From Hortaea werneckii (lineage: Eukaryota > Ascomycota > Dothideomycetes > Mycosphaerellales > Teratosphaeriaceae): DNA of 64,000 bases. The DNA lies in assembly GCA_037044905.1 (NCBI GenBank), contig JBAOKB010000094.1:1-64000 (forward strand). Reading direction: 5' to 3'. Position numbers and translations under genes: made by a program. The notes beneath the pieces are model-generated. The model made no database searches. It had not been told where the DNA came from and was given only the letters and a program-made list of their open reading frames with translations. Below are positions 54,073-64,000 of this stretch, in pieces. Position 1 is the stretch's first letter; every line of letters begins with the position of its first letter.

Positions 54073-56877
54073 TCACCGTGTAGAGGCCGAAAAGACAATT
54101 TTGGTCGCTCCCGATGAGACGTTCAGAACAAGACTTCCAGGACCTTGTTGGCTTCCATCAGCCGCATGAACTTTCATCGGCACAGCTTTCGAACTTTCAG
54201 ACTGTGCCCAGTGCAACACGACATTGTTGTGACTTCCATGGTAGCCATGCTGCTGCCAATGTGGCTTGGAGCTCGTATCACTTTCGATACACAGCTCGAC
54301 TCCTCTACTCTCTGAGTCGTAAGAGAAGCTACTGATAACCCCAGCATCAATCGTGACCCACAAACCAACAGGCGCAACGAATATCCTCTTGCGTAACATA
54401 TCTTTAGGCTCGACAACAATCGTGGATCCATTGTCCTGGTGTACATTGCCACCAAAGCTGATCCAGCCAAAGAAAGGATGCTTCAGCAGATACGTTGCAG
54501 CTCCAAGCACATGGCCCAGGAAATTAGGTCCGTAGTCACCACTATAAGCGTCCCAGCGCAGAGTATCCGGATAGCTATGGAAAGCCATCGAACCGAAACC
54601 GCCGGCATCGATATTGCTCAAGGGACCTTGGATGCCGCCATACCCGACTCGAAGATCGTAGATGGCGTCCATACTCTCCGGATCGGCAGCTTGCCGGTAG
54701 TTGTCGAGTAAGGGGAGAGCGTTCAGACCAGAGCCATAGTGATGGATCTGTCTCTCGATCCGCGCAAGTTTGATATCCCCGGCGTAGAGGAAGTCCCAGT
54801 AGCGTCTGGCGTTGCCGTTCCAGCCCCAGTGCGCTATCGTAGGCATGTAGCCTCTGATAGCATTGACAGTCTTCTGGGCGGTCGAAGTGTCGTTGAAGTA
54901 ATTCGACCAGTAATATACGCCTTCTTCGCCTGTTGAATCCCATGCCATTTCGGAGCCGTAGGGGTCTGGCAAGGAAGCCCAGATTTGTTGGCGCCGTAGC
55001 ATTAGGTCTTCAAGGTGCGCAGCTTCTACAGTGTGATTCTCCAAGCGCAAATCTGAGAGGATGTATCCCCACACTGTTTCCCCCATTAAACCTAGGTCAG
55101 CATAAGCCGTGTTGGCCTCTCCATCTGTGCCGTTGGAGGTGGCGAAGACAATCGTGTGGTATGCTTGCATCAAGTACCAGTCCGGCGTCTGCTGGCGAAC
55201 TAAGCCGTGTGTACGACCCGCACGATACAGACCCCAGTAGAGAGCAGAGACATGGACATAGTCGTACGCCCTGTTGATGAGATATGCTGCTTCCTTGTCC
55301 CAGGTAAGACCGGGCACGGCGGTCCAATTGAAGTATGAGTCGTACTCGTATCCTGGAACCAACTCCGGTTGGTAGAAAAAGAGAGACTTGCGCACAGCGT
55401 ACGTCTCATTGCCGCTATCGATCTGCAAACGACCCCAGACAACTTTCTCCACAAACTCCTCCAGCTTCTCAACCTCTGAGGCGTCGGGGGTAAATGCTTG
55501 CTTCATGCCCGCAGCTAGGAAAGATCCAGCGCCTCCTTCATCGCTCAGGCCAGCGATCCATGTACGGTTCTCCTGGAGGACATAGTTATCGATGTCTCGA
55601 TTGTAAGTGATGACAGACGGGGCACGGCCGAATGGATCCGATGTGTTCGTGAACCATTGTTCATTCGTAAGGAAGCGACCAAGCTCGTCGATGGCAATGG
55701 AGGAAGCATGAGCAATCCAGTAATGGACAGTCTGCTTCCGTCCATCGTTGTACTTGATATCGAGTCTGGCTCGTCCGAATGAGCCATTAGTGGCTCTAAC
55801 GTCAAGGCCGGCCCAGGAGTCTTGAAATTTGCCAGTCTCAGAAACACTCAAAGCGCCACTCGGTGTCGACTCGATCGACTCGATCTCCTGGCTCGAATTG
55901 ATGAAAAGCCTCGCAACCAGATCCTGGGGCAGAACATAACCCGGAAAGCCCACGGCGATTGGGACATCATTTCTCGCCACCGTCTCCTCGATCCTCTGCA
56001 CATCCTCAGCGAGTGAGAACTTCAGCCCCACTGTCAGATTCTCACCAGGATCCAGCGTTCGAGAGGAAGGCTCATTCCACGGCTGAACGCCCTGCCATTC
56101 TTTCTCCGCATAAGCCTGCGTGAAGACTTCCCAGGCATAATTGCCCTCGTAGGTCTGGACCTGGTATCCCAGAGGAACATCCTTAGGCTCGTCGAGGAAG
56201 CGCCAGGCTTCGAACTTGGAGTCCGCGGTTAATGGTGTGACGACCAGGTGAGGACCAGTGCCGGTGAGTCGGGTGACTTGCAAGTATCCTGCGTTCAAGC
56301 CAATATATGGATCGACCAAGACGCATTTGTTCGTCGTTTCGACCGCAGTGCGGCCTGTGAAGATGTTGTTGAATTCGATTGGCATTCCGAGACTGCCGAG
56401 CTCGATGGGGTTGGAGCCGGTATTTTGGAGGGTGAAGGAAAGGGCAAGGTCGCCGTCTTCTGTCGAGAACCACGTTCGGGAGACTTCGATGTGCTGAAGG
56501 CCTGGAAGGACATGGTTCAGATTCGAGTGCAGCAACTGGCCGGACGCAGAAGTGGAACTACTAAAGTTCGTATCTATAGCGGCTGTGTCTGCCTCATACC
56601 ATTCCTCCGCCCCTTTCGCGCGGTAGCGAAAAGTGAGATCGCCCGTATGATACTGACCGGGGCCATTACGTTGGCTGAAGACATCAGAGGGTGAGAAGTC
56701 AAAAGACTCGTTCGATGACGGCCGTAACGATTCGAGGACGCCAGATCCAGAAGCAAAGGTCCCTGCGAAGTTGGAGATTTTGAAATTGTGTCGAGCGGAT
56801 GTGGCGGCGTTGCTCTGTGCGATTGTAGGAGGCACTAAGATGAGGGCAGACAGCCCGATTTGAACTATAGGCAGCAT
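54073..56877 (-). CDS. Secreted DUF5695-family protein (probable carbohydrate-active)
   Basis: A single exon of 934 codons. A signal peptide (about 1-20, MLPIVQIGLSALILVPPTIAQ) precedes a beta-rich N-terminal part and an alpha/alpha-toroid-like C-terminal half with repeated Trp/Tyr helices (WDKEAAYLINRAYDYVHVSALYWGLYR; HWGWNGNARRYWDFLY; NALPLLDNYR). More than ten N-glycosylation sites fit secretion. Family context (DUF5695) and fold suggest a glycoside hydrolase or related enzyme; no catalytic residues can be assigned by eye. It is transcribed away from the N-acetylglutamate synthase gene, with 489 bp between. Confidence 0.85.
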   Translation of the reverse strand: MLPIVQIGLSALILVPPTIAQSNAATSARHNFKISNFAGTFASGSGVLESLRPSSNESFDFSPSDVFSQRNGPGQYHTGDLTFRYRAKGAEEWYEADTAAIDTNFSSSTSASGQLLHSNLNHVLPGLQHIEVSRTWFSTEDGDLALSFTLQNTGSNPIELGSLGMPIEFNNIFTGRTAVETTNKCVLVDPYIGLNAGYLQVTRLTGTGPHLVVTPLTADSKFEAWRFLDEPKDVPLGYQVQTYEGNYAWEVFTQAYAEKEWQGVQPWNEPSSRTLDPGENLTVGLKFSLAEDVQRIEETVARNDVPIAVGFPGYVLPQDLVARLFINSSQEIESIESTPSGALSVSETGKFQDSWAGLDVRATNGSFGRARLDIKYNDGRKQTVHYWIAHASSIAIDELGRFLTNEQWFTNTSDPFGRAPSVITYNRDIDNYVLQENRTWIAGLSDEGGAGSFLAAGMKQAFTPDASEVEKLEEFVEKVVWGRLQIDSGNETYAVRKSLFFYQPELVPGYEYDSYFNWTAVPGLTWDKEAAYLINRAYDYVHVSALYWGLYRAGRTHGLVRQQTPDWYLMQAYHTIVFATSNGTDGEANTAYADLGLMGETVWGYILSDLRLENHTVEAAHLEDLMLRRQQIWASLPDPYGSEMAWDSTGEEGVYYWSNYFNDTSTAQKTVNAIRGYMPTIAHWGWNGNARRYWDFLYAGDIKLARIERQIHHYGSGLNALPLLDNYRQAADPESMDAIYDLRVGYGGIQGPLSNIDAGGFGSMAFHSYPDTLRWDAYSGDYGPNFLGHVLGAATYLLKHPFFGWISFGGNVHQDNGSTIVVEPKDMLRKRIFVAPVGLWVTIDAGVISSFSYDSESRGVELCIESDTSSKPHWQQHGYHGSHNNVVLHWAQSESSKAVPMKVHAADGSQQGPGSLVLNVSSGATKIVFSASTR

Positions 56878-57366
56878 CGTATGTCCAATAGTGGACGTTG
56901 TCGGGGACAGTCAACGTAGTCTGGAGAAAAGGGAAGTACACCACGGTGTCAAAGGCAGGCCTACTTGATCCAGTGAAACGTGAGCGGAGACATCATTGCC
57001 CACCTCCTCCGGAAGACGAAGCACGAGTAGCACCAGTAGGATTAATACGAGCCCGCAGTCCATCCATGAGGAGGAAAAATTCCGGTAGCGGTTCGCCAGA
57101 TTGATAGACCGAGATGTGTAGAGCTTCAGGGTGACGCTCTGAGATCGACACGCGGATGCATGTTGTCTCCGCATCATCTCCACAAGCCCAATCTGGAAGG
57201 TGGAAAAAGTACTTTACATTTAGCTGTGCACAAACTCCAGGAACAAGCGTCCCCGTTTCGCCTACAGAAATGAAAAGCTAACTACATGACAGAACAGCCC
57301 AGGAAGATGTTCTTGTAGAAGCGAATTTCGCATACCTTAAAACGCCAAAATGCCCCTCTTCCCCCT
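56878..57366. other. Intergenic region
   Basis: Lies upstream of the DUF5695 gene and downstream of the N-acetylglutamate synthase stop, both on the minus strand. No gene supported. Confidence 0.5.
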
Positions 57367-59340
57367 TCAATCCGGCCTCTTCCCATCCGCCCAACTAGGC
57401 AACACACTCTCACACACACTAACATAATCCCTCCACCTCCGCTCATCCTCCGCAATCCCTTTCCCCGTCCAGAACATAGTCCAATTCGTGTCGGGGATCT
57501 GCCAACTCCCAGCCGCACGCTCAAAATACCATTTATTAACCGGGTTATCCTTGCGACTACGCCAGCAGACACCCTCGGGGAAGCAGAAGCGCACCATAGC
57601 CTGGAAAAGGATATCGGCGACGCCGGAGCTGCCCTGGGAGGATTGTAAGACGGCGAATTTGTCGAGGTAGGGGACGAGGCGGGTGGGGTCGTGGGGCGCT
57701 TCGCGGGGTGCTTCCCAGGTAAGGATGGCGCCGCCTTCGTAGTTGCCGGCTATGATGAGGCCGGCGATGCGGGAGTGGATGCGGTTGAGGTAGTGGTCGA
57801 CGTCGAGCTCGCGGCGGAAGGAGTCGTTGATTAGGTGCACCAGACGAGGTAAGTCGATGCGGGGATCGTTCCTTAGATCTAGGGAGGTTCGGCCGTTTTC
57901 TGGGGCTGTCCATCCTCGTGTGCGGTCGGCTGCTGGGACGATGGTCAGGGGCATGCCGCGTTTGACAAGCGTCGCTGCCGGTGCCATGGTGGGGATGACT
58001 TCGCCAGTGTTGGTCTGCGCAGAAGGAAGACGGGCCGTGGGGAGTGAGGAGGAAACCATAGGTTTGTTAGTCAGAAGGTTATGAATGAGGGTGTTCTTTT
58101 GCCTTCGTGTTCCAGTGCCTAGGGTCGGCTCTTGGGACGCGATGGCTTGTGATGAGGTAGCAGCTTCGTGTGGCGAGATGATCAGACCCGAAGAGGCAGC
58201 TGGCAGCATGGCCAAACAGTCATTCAGCATGCGAAGGTTTGCCTTGTGTTCTTGGTAGGTCTGCGCAGATGTATTCTCGGTGCATGCGCCAGTGTAGTGT
58301 GACAGCTCCTCTTCGATCTCTTCGAATTCTTGCTGTAGGTTGATGAAGACGTGGGCATGATCGCCGCGGTCTCTACTTGGAATGCCACCTGCGGGGTCCA
58401 AGACTATCACTCGGTCTAGCGAGGTCGTGGTGCCTGACGTAGTATGCGAGACTTGGCTGCCTTTTTGCGACATCTGCTTGGCCAAAGCTGCCATGACGTG
58501 GCCAGAATCCGCACAGATGAGCTTGCCAGAAGGGGTGTAGGCGAGACTCGGTATGACAGGAATGATACCCCGTTTGAGGGGCTCCATGAGGAGCTTTGGC
58601 ATTGGGACGGTCAAGTCTGGCACTTCACTGTTCTCAGACGCTTCGATAGCTCCAGTTATGAAACGTGAAGCCGCGGGACTGTGTCGTCGAACAGCATGTA
58701 GCAGCCGCTCGGCTTGCTCCGCGAAAACAGTCCTCCTCTCCCGGATGTCGCGTGGAATTCCAGAGCCGAGATCCATGACGAGAATGATTCTCATGTCGAG
58801 CTTGACAAGCTGTGCTAAAGTCAAAGCCAAGCCTTCCAGAGTCTCGTCGTCGAGCGTCTCCGGTGCTTTCATGCAGACCAAGGCCATGTGCAACGTCTGT
58901 TGCTGGATGACAGCTGCTTTTTCTTGCACGTGCTGCCTAGTGAACTGGGGGGTGTCGGCGATTGCTCGCGACGGAGCGTAAAGTCCACCGAGGTTGACTC
59001 CAATACGCTCAAGCCGATCCTGGTCATTGCGATGTCTTGCATTGCGCTCATCTTGCACGTCCTTGGCCTGGGATCCAGAATATTGGGGCTTCTTGAATCG
59101 AGCGAGATACTGCTTCGCATCTCGTTTTGTCGCATTGGCACTCAGGACGTCCATGAAAAGCTCTCGCTGGATGATCGGGTCGTCTGCCGACCGTCGGGAT
59201 CTTCCATTGCCATTGCCGTTGTGCGCGGCGGCGGTGGCGGAGGATGCGTTGCGTGTAGTTGCGAATTTCCAGTGCTTGATGGCGGGCTTAAGACTCCCGG
59301 ATGCGTTTGCCTTTCCAAACGCCAACGTAGAGGTAATCAT
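57367..59340 (-). CDS. arg2: Mitochondrial N-acetylglutamate synthase (arginine biosynthesis)
   Basis: A single-exon 657-aa protein. The N-terminus is a mitochondrial presequence (MITSTLAFGKANASGSLKPA, basic, no acids). The middle (about 130-460) is a degenerate amino-acid-kinase domain. The C-terminal acetyltransferase (about 490-645) has LPRLVHLINDSFRRELDVDHY, GLIIAGNYEGGAILTWE, PYLDKFAVLQSSQG and the terminal NKWYFERAAGSWQ and NWTMFWTG blocks, all typical of fungal ARG2/NAGS. It makes N-acetylglutamate from glutamate and acetyl-CoA, the first step of arginine synthesis in the matrix. In other ascomycetes an upstream arginine-attenuator peptide controls it; I did not find one within 300 bp upstream. 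Confidence 0.93.
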   Translation of the reverse strand: MITSTLAFGKANASGSLKPAIKHWKFATTRNASSATAAAHNGNGNGRSRRSADDPIIQRELFMDVLSANATKRDAKQYLARFKKPQYSGSQAKDVQDERNARHRNDQDRLERIGVNLGGLYAPSRAIADTPQFTRQHVQEKAAVIQQQTLHMALVCMKAPETLDDETLEGLALTLAQLVKLDMRIILVMDLGSGIPRDIRERRTVFAEQAERLLHAVRRHSPAASRFITGAIEASENSEVPDLTVPMPKLLMEPLKRGIIPVIPSLAYTPSGKLICADSGHVMAALAKQMSQKGSQVSHTTSGTTTSLDRVIVLDPAGGIPSRDRGDHAHVFINLQQEFEEIEEELSHYTGACTENTSAQTYQEHKANLRMLNDCLAMLPAASSGLIISPHEAATSSQAIASQEPTLGTGTRRQKNTLIHNLLTNKPMVSSSLPTARLPSAQTNTGEVIPTMAPAATLVKRGMPLTIVPAADRTRGWTAPENGRTSLDLRNDPRIDLPRLVHLINDSFRRELDVDHYLNRIHSRIAGLIIAGNYEGGAILTWEAPREAPHDPTRLVPYLDKFAVLQSSQGSSGVADILFQAMVRFCFPEGVCWRSRKDNPVNKWYFERAAGSWQIPDTNWTMFWTGKGIAEDERRWRDYVSVCESVLPSWADGKRPD

Positions 59341-60180
59341 TTTCCATAGTACGACAGACTGCTCAAGCGGTGAAGTCGGAAGGGTACCACGACATTTCTC
59401 GTGGCTTTGGTTGCTGAAGTGCGCTGCACCACCTCAACGGGGTCTAATAGCCGGCATACGAGTATCCAGACTCGGCCGATCAAAAGGACGTAATGGTGGA
59501 TAGGGATGGCAGAAGAAATGAAGACGGAAGGAAATACCTGGAGGGATTGAAATGATGTGAGAAGGTGGTGTGACGCATCTTGGACTGGGTTCTTCTTTGC
59601 AGTTCGGGCGGTCGCTTATCGTCGGTGCATGTGCCCTCGGACTGCCGCCCTATCAATCGACCCGAATTCGGCCGAAGATGAGGCCATGTCCGAAAGCGAT
59701 TACGATGAACGTGATGAAATACTGTACCTCTGAGGTACTACCTACAGTAGGTACTGGTAAAGTATGTGCCCGAAGATGTAAAGTTGTGATTCAATGTGAA
59801 GATGCATGAGACATACCTAGGTAGTAGTTATGCCGCCTAGGTACGAACGTATCGAAGGAAATCTACGTGACGCGTGTGAAAGTTCATGATAGAGGTAAGC
59901 TTGGTCACGCCAGTTCGCGTGCTGGACGCGTCGTGCCTACCCAAGCTCCATCTATCAGTCCGAACGCGGAACAGCTCCGCACTTTTGTTTACCGTCCATC
60001 AACATTCGCATCAGCTTTGCCAGCCAAACGCTCGCTCACTCACTCACTGCTTGCGCCAGGCCAGGGCCGGCAACAACGACGGAAACGACGACGAGATCGA
60101 TGAGGACCTGACTGGATAATGCGACTGACGTAGTTCACGAGAATCCGACATCCCATCACACATCAGGTGTATCCGACACA
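59341..60180. promoter_or_regulatory. Divergent promoter region between arg2 and smc2
   Basis: About 840 bp between two divergent start codons. It should hold both promoters and leaders. Contains several CTAGGTA/TACCTAG-like words at 59736-59842. No gene supported and no AAP-type uORF seen on the arg2 side. Confidence 0.55.
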
Positions 60181-63100
60181 ATGCGCATCACCGAACTCAT
60201 CATCGACGGCTTCAAGTCGTACGCCGTGCGCACCGTCATCAGCGGCTGGGACGCCACCTTCAATGCGATCACGGGCTTGAACGGCTCCGGCAAATCCAAC
60301 ATTCTGGACAGTATCTGCTTCTGCTTAGGCATTGGACGTTTTGAGTTATTACGAGCAAATGGCGGCGCAAGCGACCTCATCTACAAGCGTGGCCAGGCCG
60401 GAATCACGAAAGCCTCGGTCACGCTGGTTTTCGACAACAGCGACAAGTCCAAGAGCCCGATTGGCTTTGAAGACTATGCCACCATCTCAGTCACGCGACA
60501 GATCGTCCTCGGCGGCACGAGCAAATACCTGATCAACGGCCACCGGGCGCAGCAGCAGACGGTCCAAAATCTGTTCCAGAGTGTCCAACTAAACATCAAC
60601 AATCCTAATTTTCTCATTATGCAGGGTCGCATTACCAAAGTTCTGAACATGAAGAGCACCGAGATCTTGGGCATGGTTGAAGAGGCTGCAGGCACGCGAA
60701 TGTTTGAAGACAGACGCGAAAAGGCTATCCGGACCATGGGCAAGAAGCAGGCCAAAGTCGAAGAGATTGAAGGCTTGTTGAGAGAGGAAATCGAGCCGAA
60801 GCTTGAGAAGCTCAGGAATGAGAAGCGCGCATTCCTGGAATTCCAGTCTACTCAATCCGACCTGGAGCGCCTGACCAGGCTGGTCGTAGCACACGATTAC
60901 ATCAAGAGCAAGCAAAAGGTGCATCAAAGTTCGCAAGATTTGCAGGCGAAGAAGCAGCGCGCAGAAGAACTTGAGGACAACAAGGACAAGCTGGAGCGCG
61001 AGATTGGTGTACTGGCCGAAGAGATGGAAAAGGTTCGAGCAGCAAGAGACAAAGAATTACGCAAGGGCGGGAAATTCGGCAAGCTTGAAGAGTCGGTCAA
61101 GGCATACTCACATGAAATGGTGCGGTTGGCCACCGTGATCGATCTGAAGAAGAATGCGATGATCGAGGAGCAAGAGCGGCTCAAGAAAGCGCAAGGCACT
61201 GTTCAGGAGCTCGAGAAGCAGCTGAAGACCAAGTCGGAGAACCATCAGCGGCTACAGCGCAGTTTTGACGAGTCTTTCAAGGAAGTCGAAAGCCAAAAGG
61301 TAGAGGTAGACAAAAAGGAGGAGCTCCTGCAGACGCTGCAAACGGGTATCTCCTCGAACGCTGGTTCCGATGGTGGTTATGCAGGTCAACTCACTGCTGC
61401 ACGAGATCAAGCTAGCAAAGCTGGCACGGAACTCGAACAGGCCAAGTTGAAGATCAGTCATCTAGAAGCTCGCATCAAGGAAGACGAGCCGAAAGCTAAG
61501 AAAGCGGAGAAAGAGAACGCCGGTCTGCTTAAAGATCTGGAGATTTTGCGCAGCCAGGCGAGCAAGTTGGAGAAGGAATTAGAGAAGCTTGGCTTCGATC
61601 CTGGCCGTGAAAAGCAGCAGCATGCTGAGAAGGCACAGTTGGAGAAACGGATACGGAGTCTGCAGGGTGAGGCTGACGCTCTGAGACGGAAGGTTGCTGG
61701 ACTTGACTTTTCCTACTCGGACCCGTCACCCAACTTCGACCGAAGGCGAGTGAAGGGTCTGGTTGCGCAGCTTTTCAACCTTCCGGCGGAGCAGTCAGAG
61801 GCTGGGACTGCGCTGGAAATCTGCGCAGGTGGAAGGCTCTACAACGTCGTGGTCGATACTGCACAGACGGGTACCGAGCTCTTGCAGAACGGTAAACTTA
61901 GACGGCGTGTCACCATTGTGCCTCTGGACAAGATCTCCGCTGCCCGGGCTTCGCAGGACAGGGTTGCTGCAGCGCAGAAACTCGCGCCAGGCAAGGTCAA
62001 CCTCGCCCTGACCTTAATCGGGTACGATCATGAAGTGGAGAAGGCGATGGAGTTTGTCTTTGGCAACACCCTGATCACTGCGGACGCCACTACGGCGAAG
62101 AAAGTGACCTTCGATCCCAACGTGCGGTTGAAGAGCGTTACCTTGGAGGGTGATGTCTATGATCCCTCAGGTACTCTCTCCGGTGGCTCCGCAGCGCAAG
62201 GAAGTGGCGTGTTACTCACCCTGCAAAAGCTCAATGCGATCACCTCTGAGTTGGAAAATGAAGAGGAGAAGCTCGCTCACCTTGAGCGCGCAATGGCGAA
62301 GGATGCACAGAAGCTGAAGAGCGCGAGACAGATCAAGCAAGAACTGGATCTGAAGAGTCATGAAATTCAGCTTGCTGAGAACCAGATCGCAAGCAACTCT
62401 TCGTCGAGCATCATTGCCTCGGTGGCGGAGATGAGGGAAACCATTTCCGCTCTGAAGTCGAACATCCAAGAAGCGGATCAGCGGCGTAAGGATGCAGAAG
62501 CGGAGGCTAAGAGGATAGAAAAGGAAATGAAAGACTTCTCCTCGAACAAGTCGGGCAAGCTTGACCAGCTCCAGAAAGAGGTCGAGAAGTTGAAGAAGGC
62601 TCTCAGCAAAGCCCAAGCTACGATCAAACCCATGCAGCAGGAGATGAGGGAAGCTTCTATCGAAGCTGAGCAGACCGGATCTGATCTCGCGGCGGCACAG
62701 GAGGAGCTCGCCGACTCTGAGACAACTGTTGCCAACCACAAAGAGGAGATGGAAGCACTTGAGAACGAGCAACGAGCCGCCAAAGACCAGCACGATGAAG
62801 CCCAGGCTGCCCTTGATGACGAGCGAGCCAAGCTTTCCGGCTACGACGGCGAGATTGTCGATCTCGAGAATGCATCCAAGCGCAAGTCCCAACAGATTGC
62901 CGACGAGAAGCTCGAGTTCCAGAAGCTCGGCCACGCAATCGACAACTTCGCCAAAGCCCAACAGCAGGCCCAACAAGTCCTCAACACCATGGAGAAGGAA
63001 CACGACTGGATCCACGAAGCGGCCTCCTCGTTCGGCAAACCGGGTACGCCCTACGATTTCTCCGGCCAGAACATGTCGGAAGCCAAGACGAGACTGAAAG

Positions 63101-63830
63101 ACGTCACGGAGCGCTTCCAAGGGATGAAGAAGAAGATCAACCCCGCCGTCATGGCCATGATCGACGGGGTGGAAAAGAAAGAGAACGCGTTGAAGCAGAT
63201 GATGCGGACCGTGATCCGGGACAAGAAGAAGATCGAGGAGACCATCATCAGTCTCGAAGTGTACAAGAAGGAGGCGTTGGAGAAGACGTGGAGGAAGGTG
63301 AATGAGGATTTCGGTCTCATCTTTAACGATCTGCTGCCGGGAAATACGGCCAAGTTGGATCCGCCCGAGGGCAAGTCGATCAGTGATGGGTTGGAGGTGA
63401 AGGTTTGTCTGGGGAAGGTCTGGAAACAGTCGCTTACTGAGCTTTCTGGTGGGCAGAGGTACGTTTTATCTTGCACTTTTTCCATCCTTTTCTCCCCTTC
63501 TTGTTCCCCAAATCTTCGATGTGCTGCTCTGAATTCGTTACTAACGGCTTTCCCTTGTATCGCAGATCCCTCATCGCCCTCTCCCTCATCCTCTCCCTCC
63601 TCCAATACTCCCCCGCCCCGATGTACATCCTCGACGAAGTCGACGCCGCGCTCGACCTCTCGCACACGCAGAATATCGGCCGTCTAATCCGGACCCGGTT
63701 TAAGGGCAGTCAGTTTATCGTGGTCAGTTTGAAGGATGGCATGTTTGCCAATGCGAACCGCATCTTCCGGACCAGGTTTATGGATGGCACGAGTGTGGTG
63801 CAGAGTATGGGGCCGCAGGATGTGAAATAA
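60181..63830 (+). CDS. smc2: Condensin subunit SMC2
   Basis: Exon 1 at 60181-63458 and exon 2 at 63566-63830, joined over a 107-bp intron inside the ABC signature (1180 aa). The N-terminal head begins [14 protein letters not shown] and has Walker [10 protein letters not shown] (K38). Two long coiled coils flank a hinge at about residues 510-675 ([29 protein letters not shown]). The C-terminal head has the signature LSGGQR (about 1088-1093, split by the intron) and Walker [13 protein letters not shown]. Start motif and hinge type identify SMC2 rather than SMC1, 3 or 4. It pairs with SMC4 in condensin to compact chromosomes. Confidence 0.97.
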
Positions 63831-64000
63831 GGAGGGAGGATAGGGGTTTGTGGAGATGGGATGGAAGGGTTGTTCTTCCTGCTGGGCGAGTGGCGTTGTT
63901 TGGGATCTGGGAGATACCTTGGGTTGGCTTGACAACTTTTTTTCTTCGTATTTTCGTATTTTATTGTGTGTATACCGCATAAGGATATGGATTTTTCTTT
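63831..64000. other. 3' flank of smc2
   Basis: T-rich end with TTTTTTTTCTTCG near 63939-63951. No further gene within the window. Confidence 0.5.

Noticed and set aside
62212..63120. 302-codon ORF antisense to smc2
   Set aside because: Leu/Phe/Gly-rich mirror of coiled-coil codons; a common artefact opposite Glu/Lys-rich coding sequence.

Overview
This is the left end of a fungal chromosome. It opens with a (CCCTAA)n telomere (47-173), preceded by 46 bases that I read as leftover nanopore adapter and barcode. Short 5'-GT...AG-3' introns (about 55-110 bp), CpA-directed RIP scars and the gene families present (GH31, DUF3712, DUF5695, DUF6914, GPR1/FUN34/YaaH) point to a filamentous ascomycete (Pezizomycotina), plausibly a Dothideomycete. 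The species cannot be fixed from the window.

Layout. (1) 1-6060: telomere, a duplicated 39-bp junction module, and an intact 1700-codon telomere-linked RecQ-type helicase gene transcribed toward the telomere. Its middle third carries residues that match a tyrosine-recombinase active site. (2) 6061-20590: a TA-rich island in which CA and TG dinucleotides have been almost eliminated (saturating RIP). It holds the wreck of a LINE-type reverse transcriptase, degenerate tandem repeats and a telomere-like motif. Nested inside is a pristine Ty3/Gypsy chromovirus (6876-13673) with identical 402-bp LTRs and an AGTAG target duplication. This element shows a textbook -1 frameshift signal (A AAA AAC, 8-nt spacer, hairpin), a likely Tf1-type self-priming PBS, a C-terminal chromodomain, and an antisense ORF with a Zn2Cys6-like cluster and a coiled coil. 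(3) 20590-22448: a small relic gene island with an unknown minus-strand ORF and a mitochondrial enoyl-CoA/methylglutaconyl-CoA hydratase gene cut off and RIP-mutated in exon 3. (4) 22449-27045: a second RIP island. (5) 27046-64000: ordinary euchromatin.

The euchromatic part holds, in order: a DUF3712 membrane protein, a DUF6914 protein, an APH-fold kinase, CCR4-NOT subunit NOT2, a Cue1-like ER ubiquitin factor, an RpiB-type isomerase with an 88-codon ORF 15 nt upstream, V-ATPase subunit e, Arv1, a secreted GH31 glycosidase, a GPR1/FUN34/YaaH acetate transporter, a GST, a secreted germin-like cupin, acyl-CoA-binding protein, a small hypothetical protein, a secreted DUF5695 protein, N-acetylglutamate synthase and condensin SMC2. 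Apart from the two secreted carbohydrate-active proteins and the acetate carrier there is no obvious functional cluster. The interest lies in the chromosome end, where telomere-linked mobile DNA, RIP and a young retrotransposon are layered. Exon structures were worked out by eye from splice signals, reading phase and family continuity.
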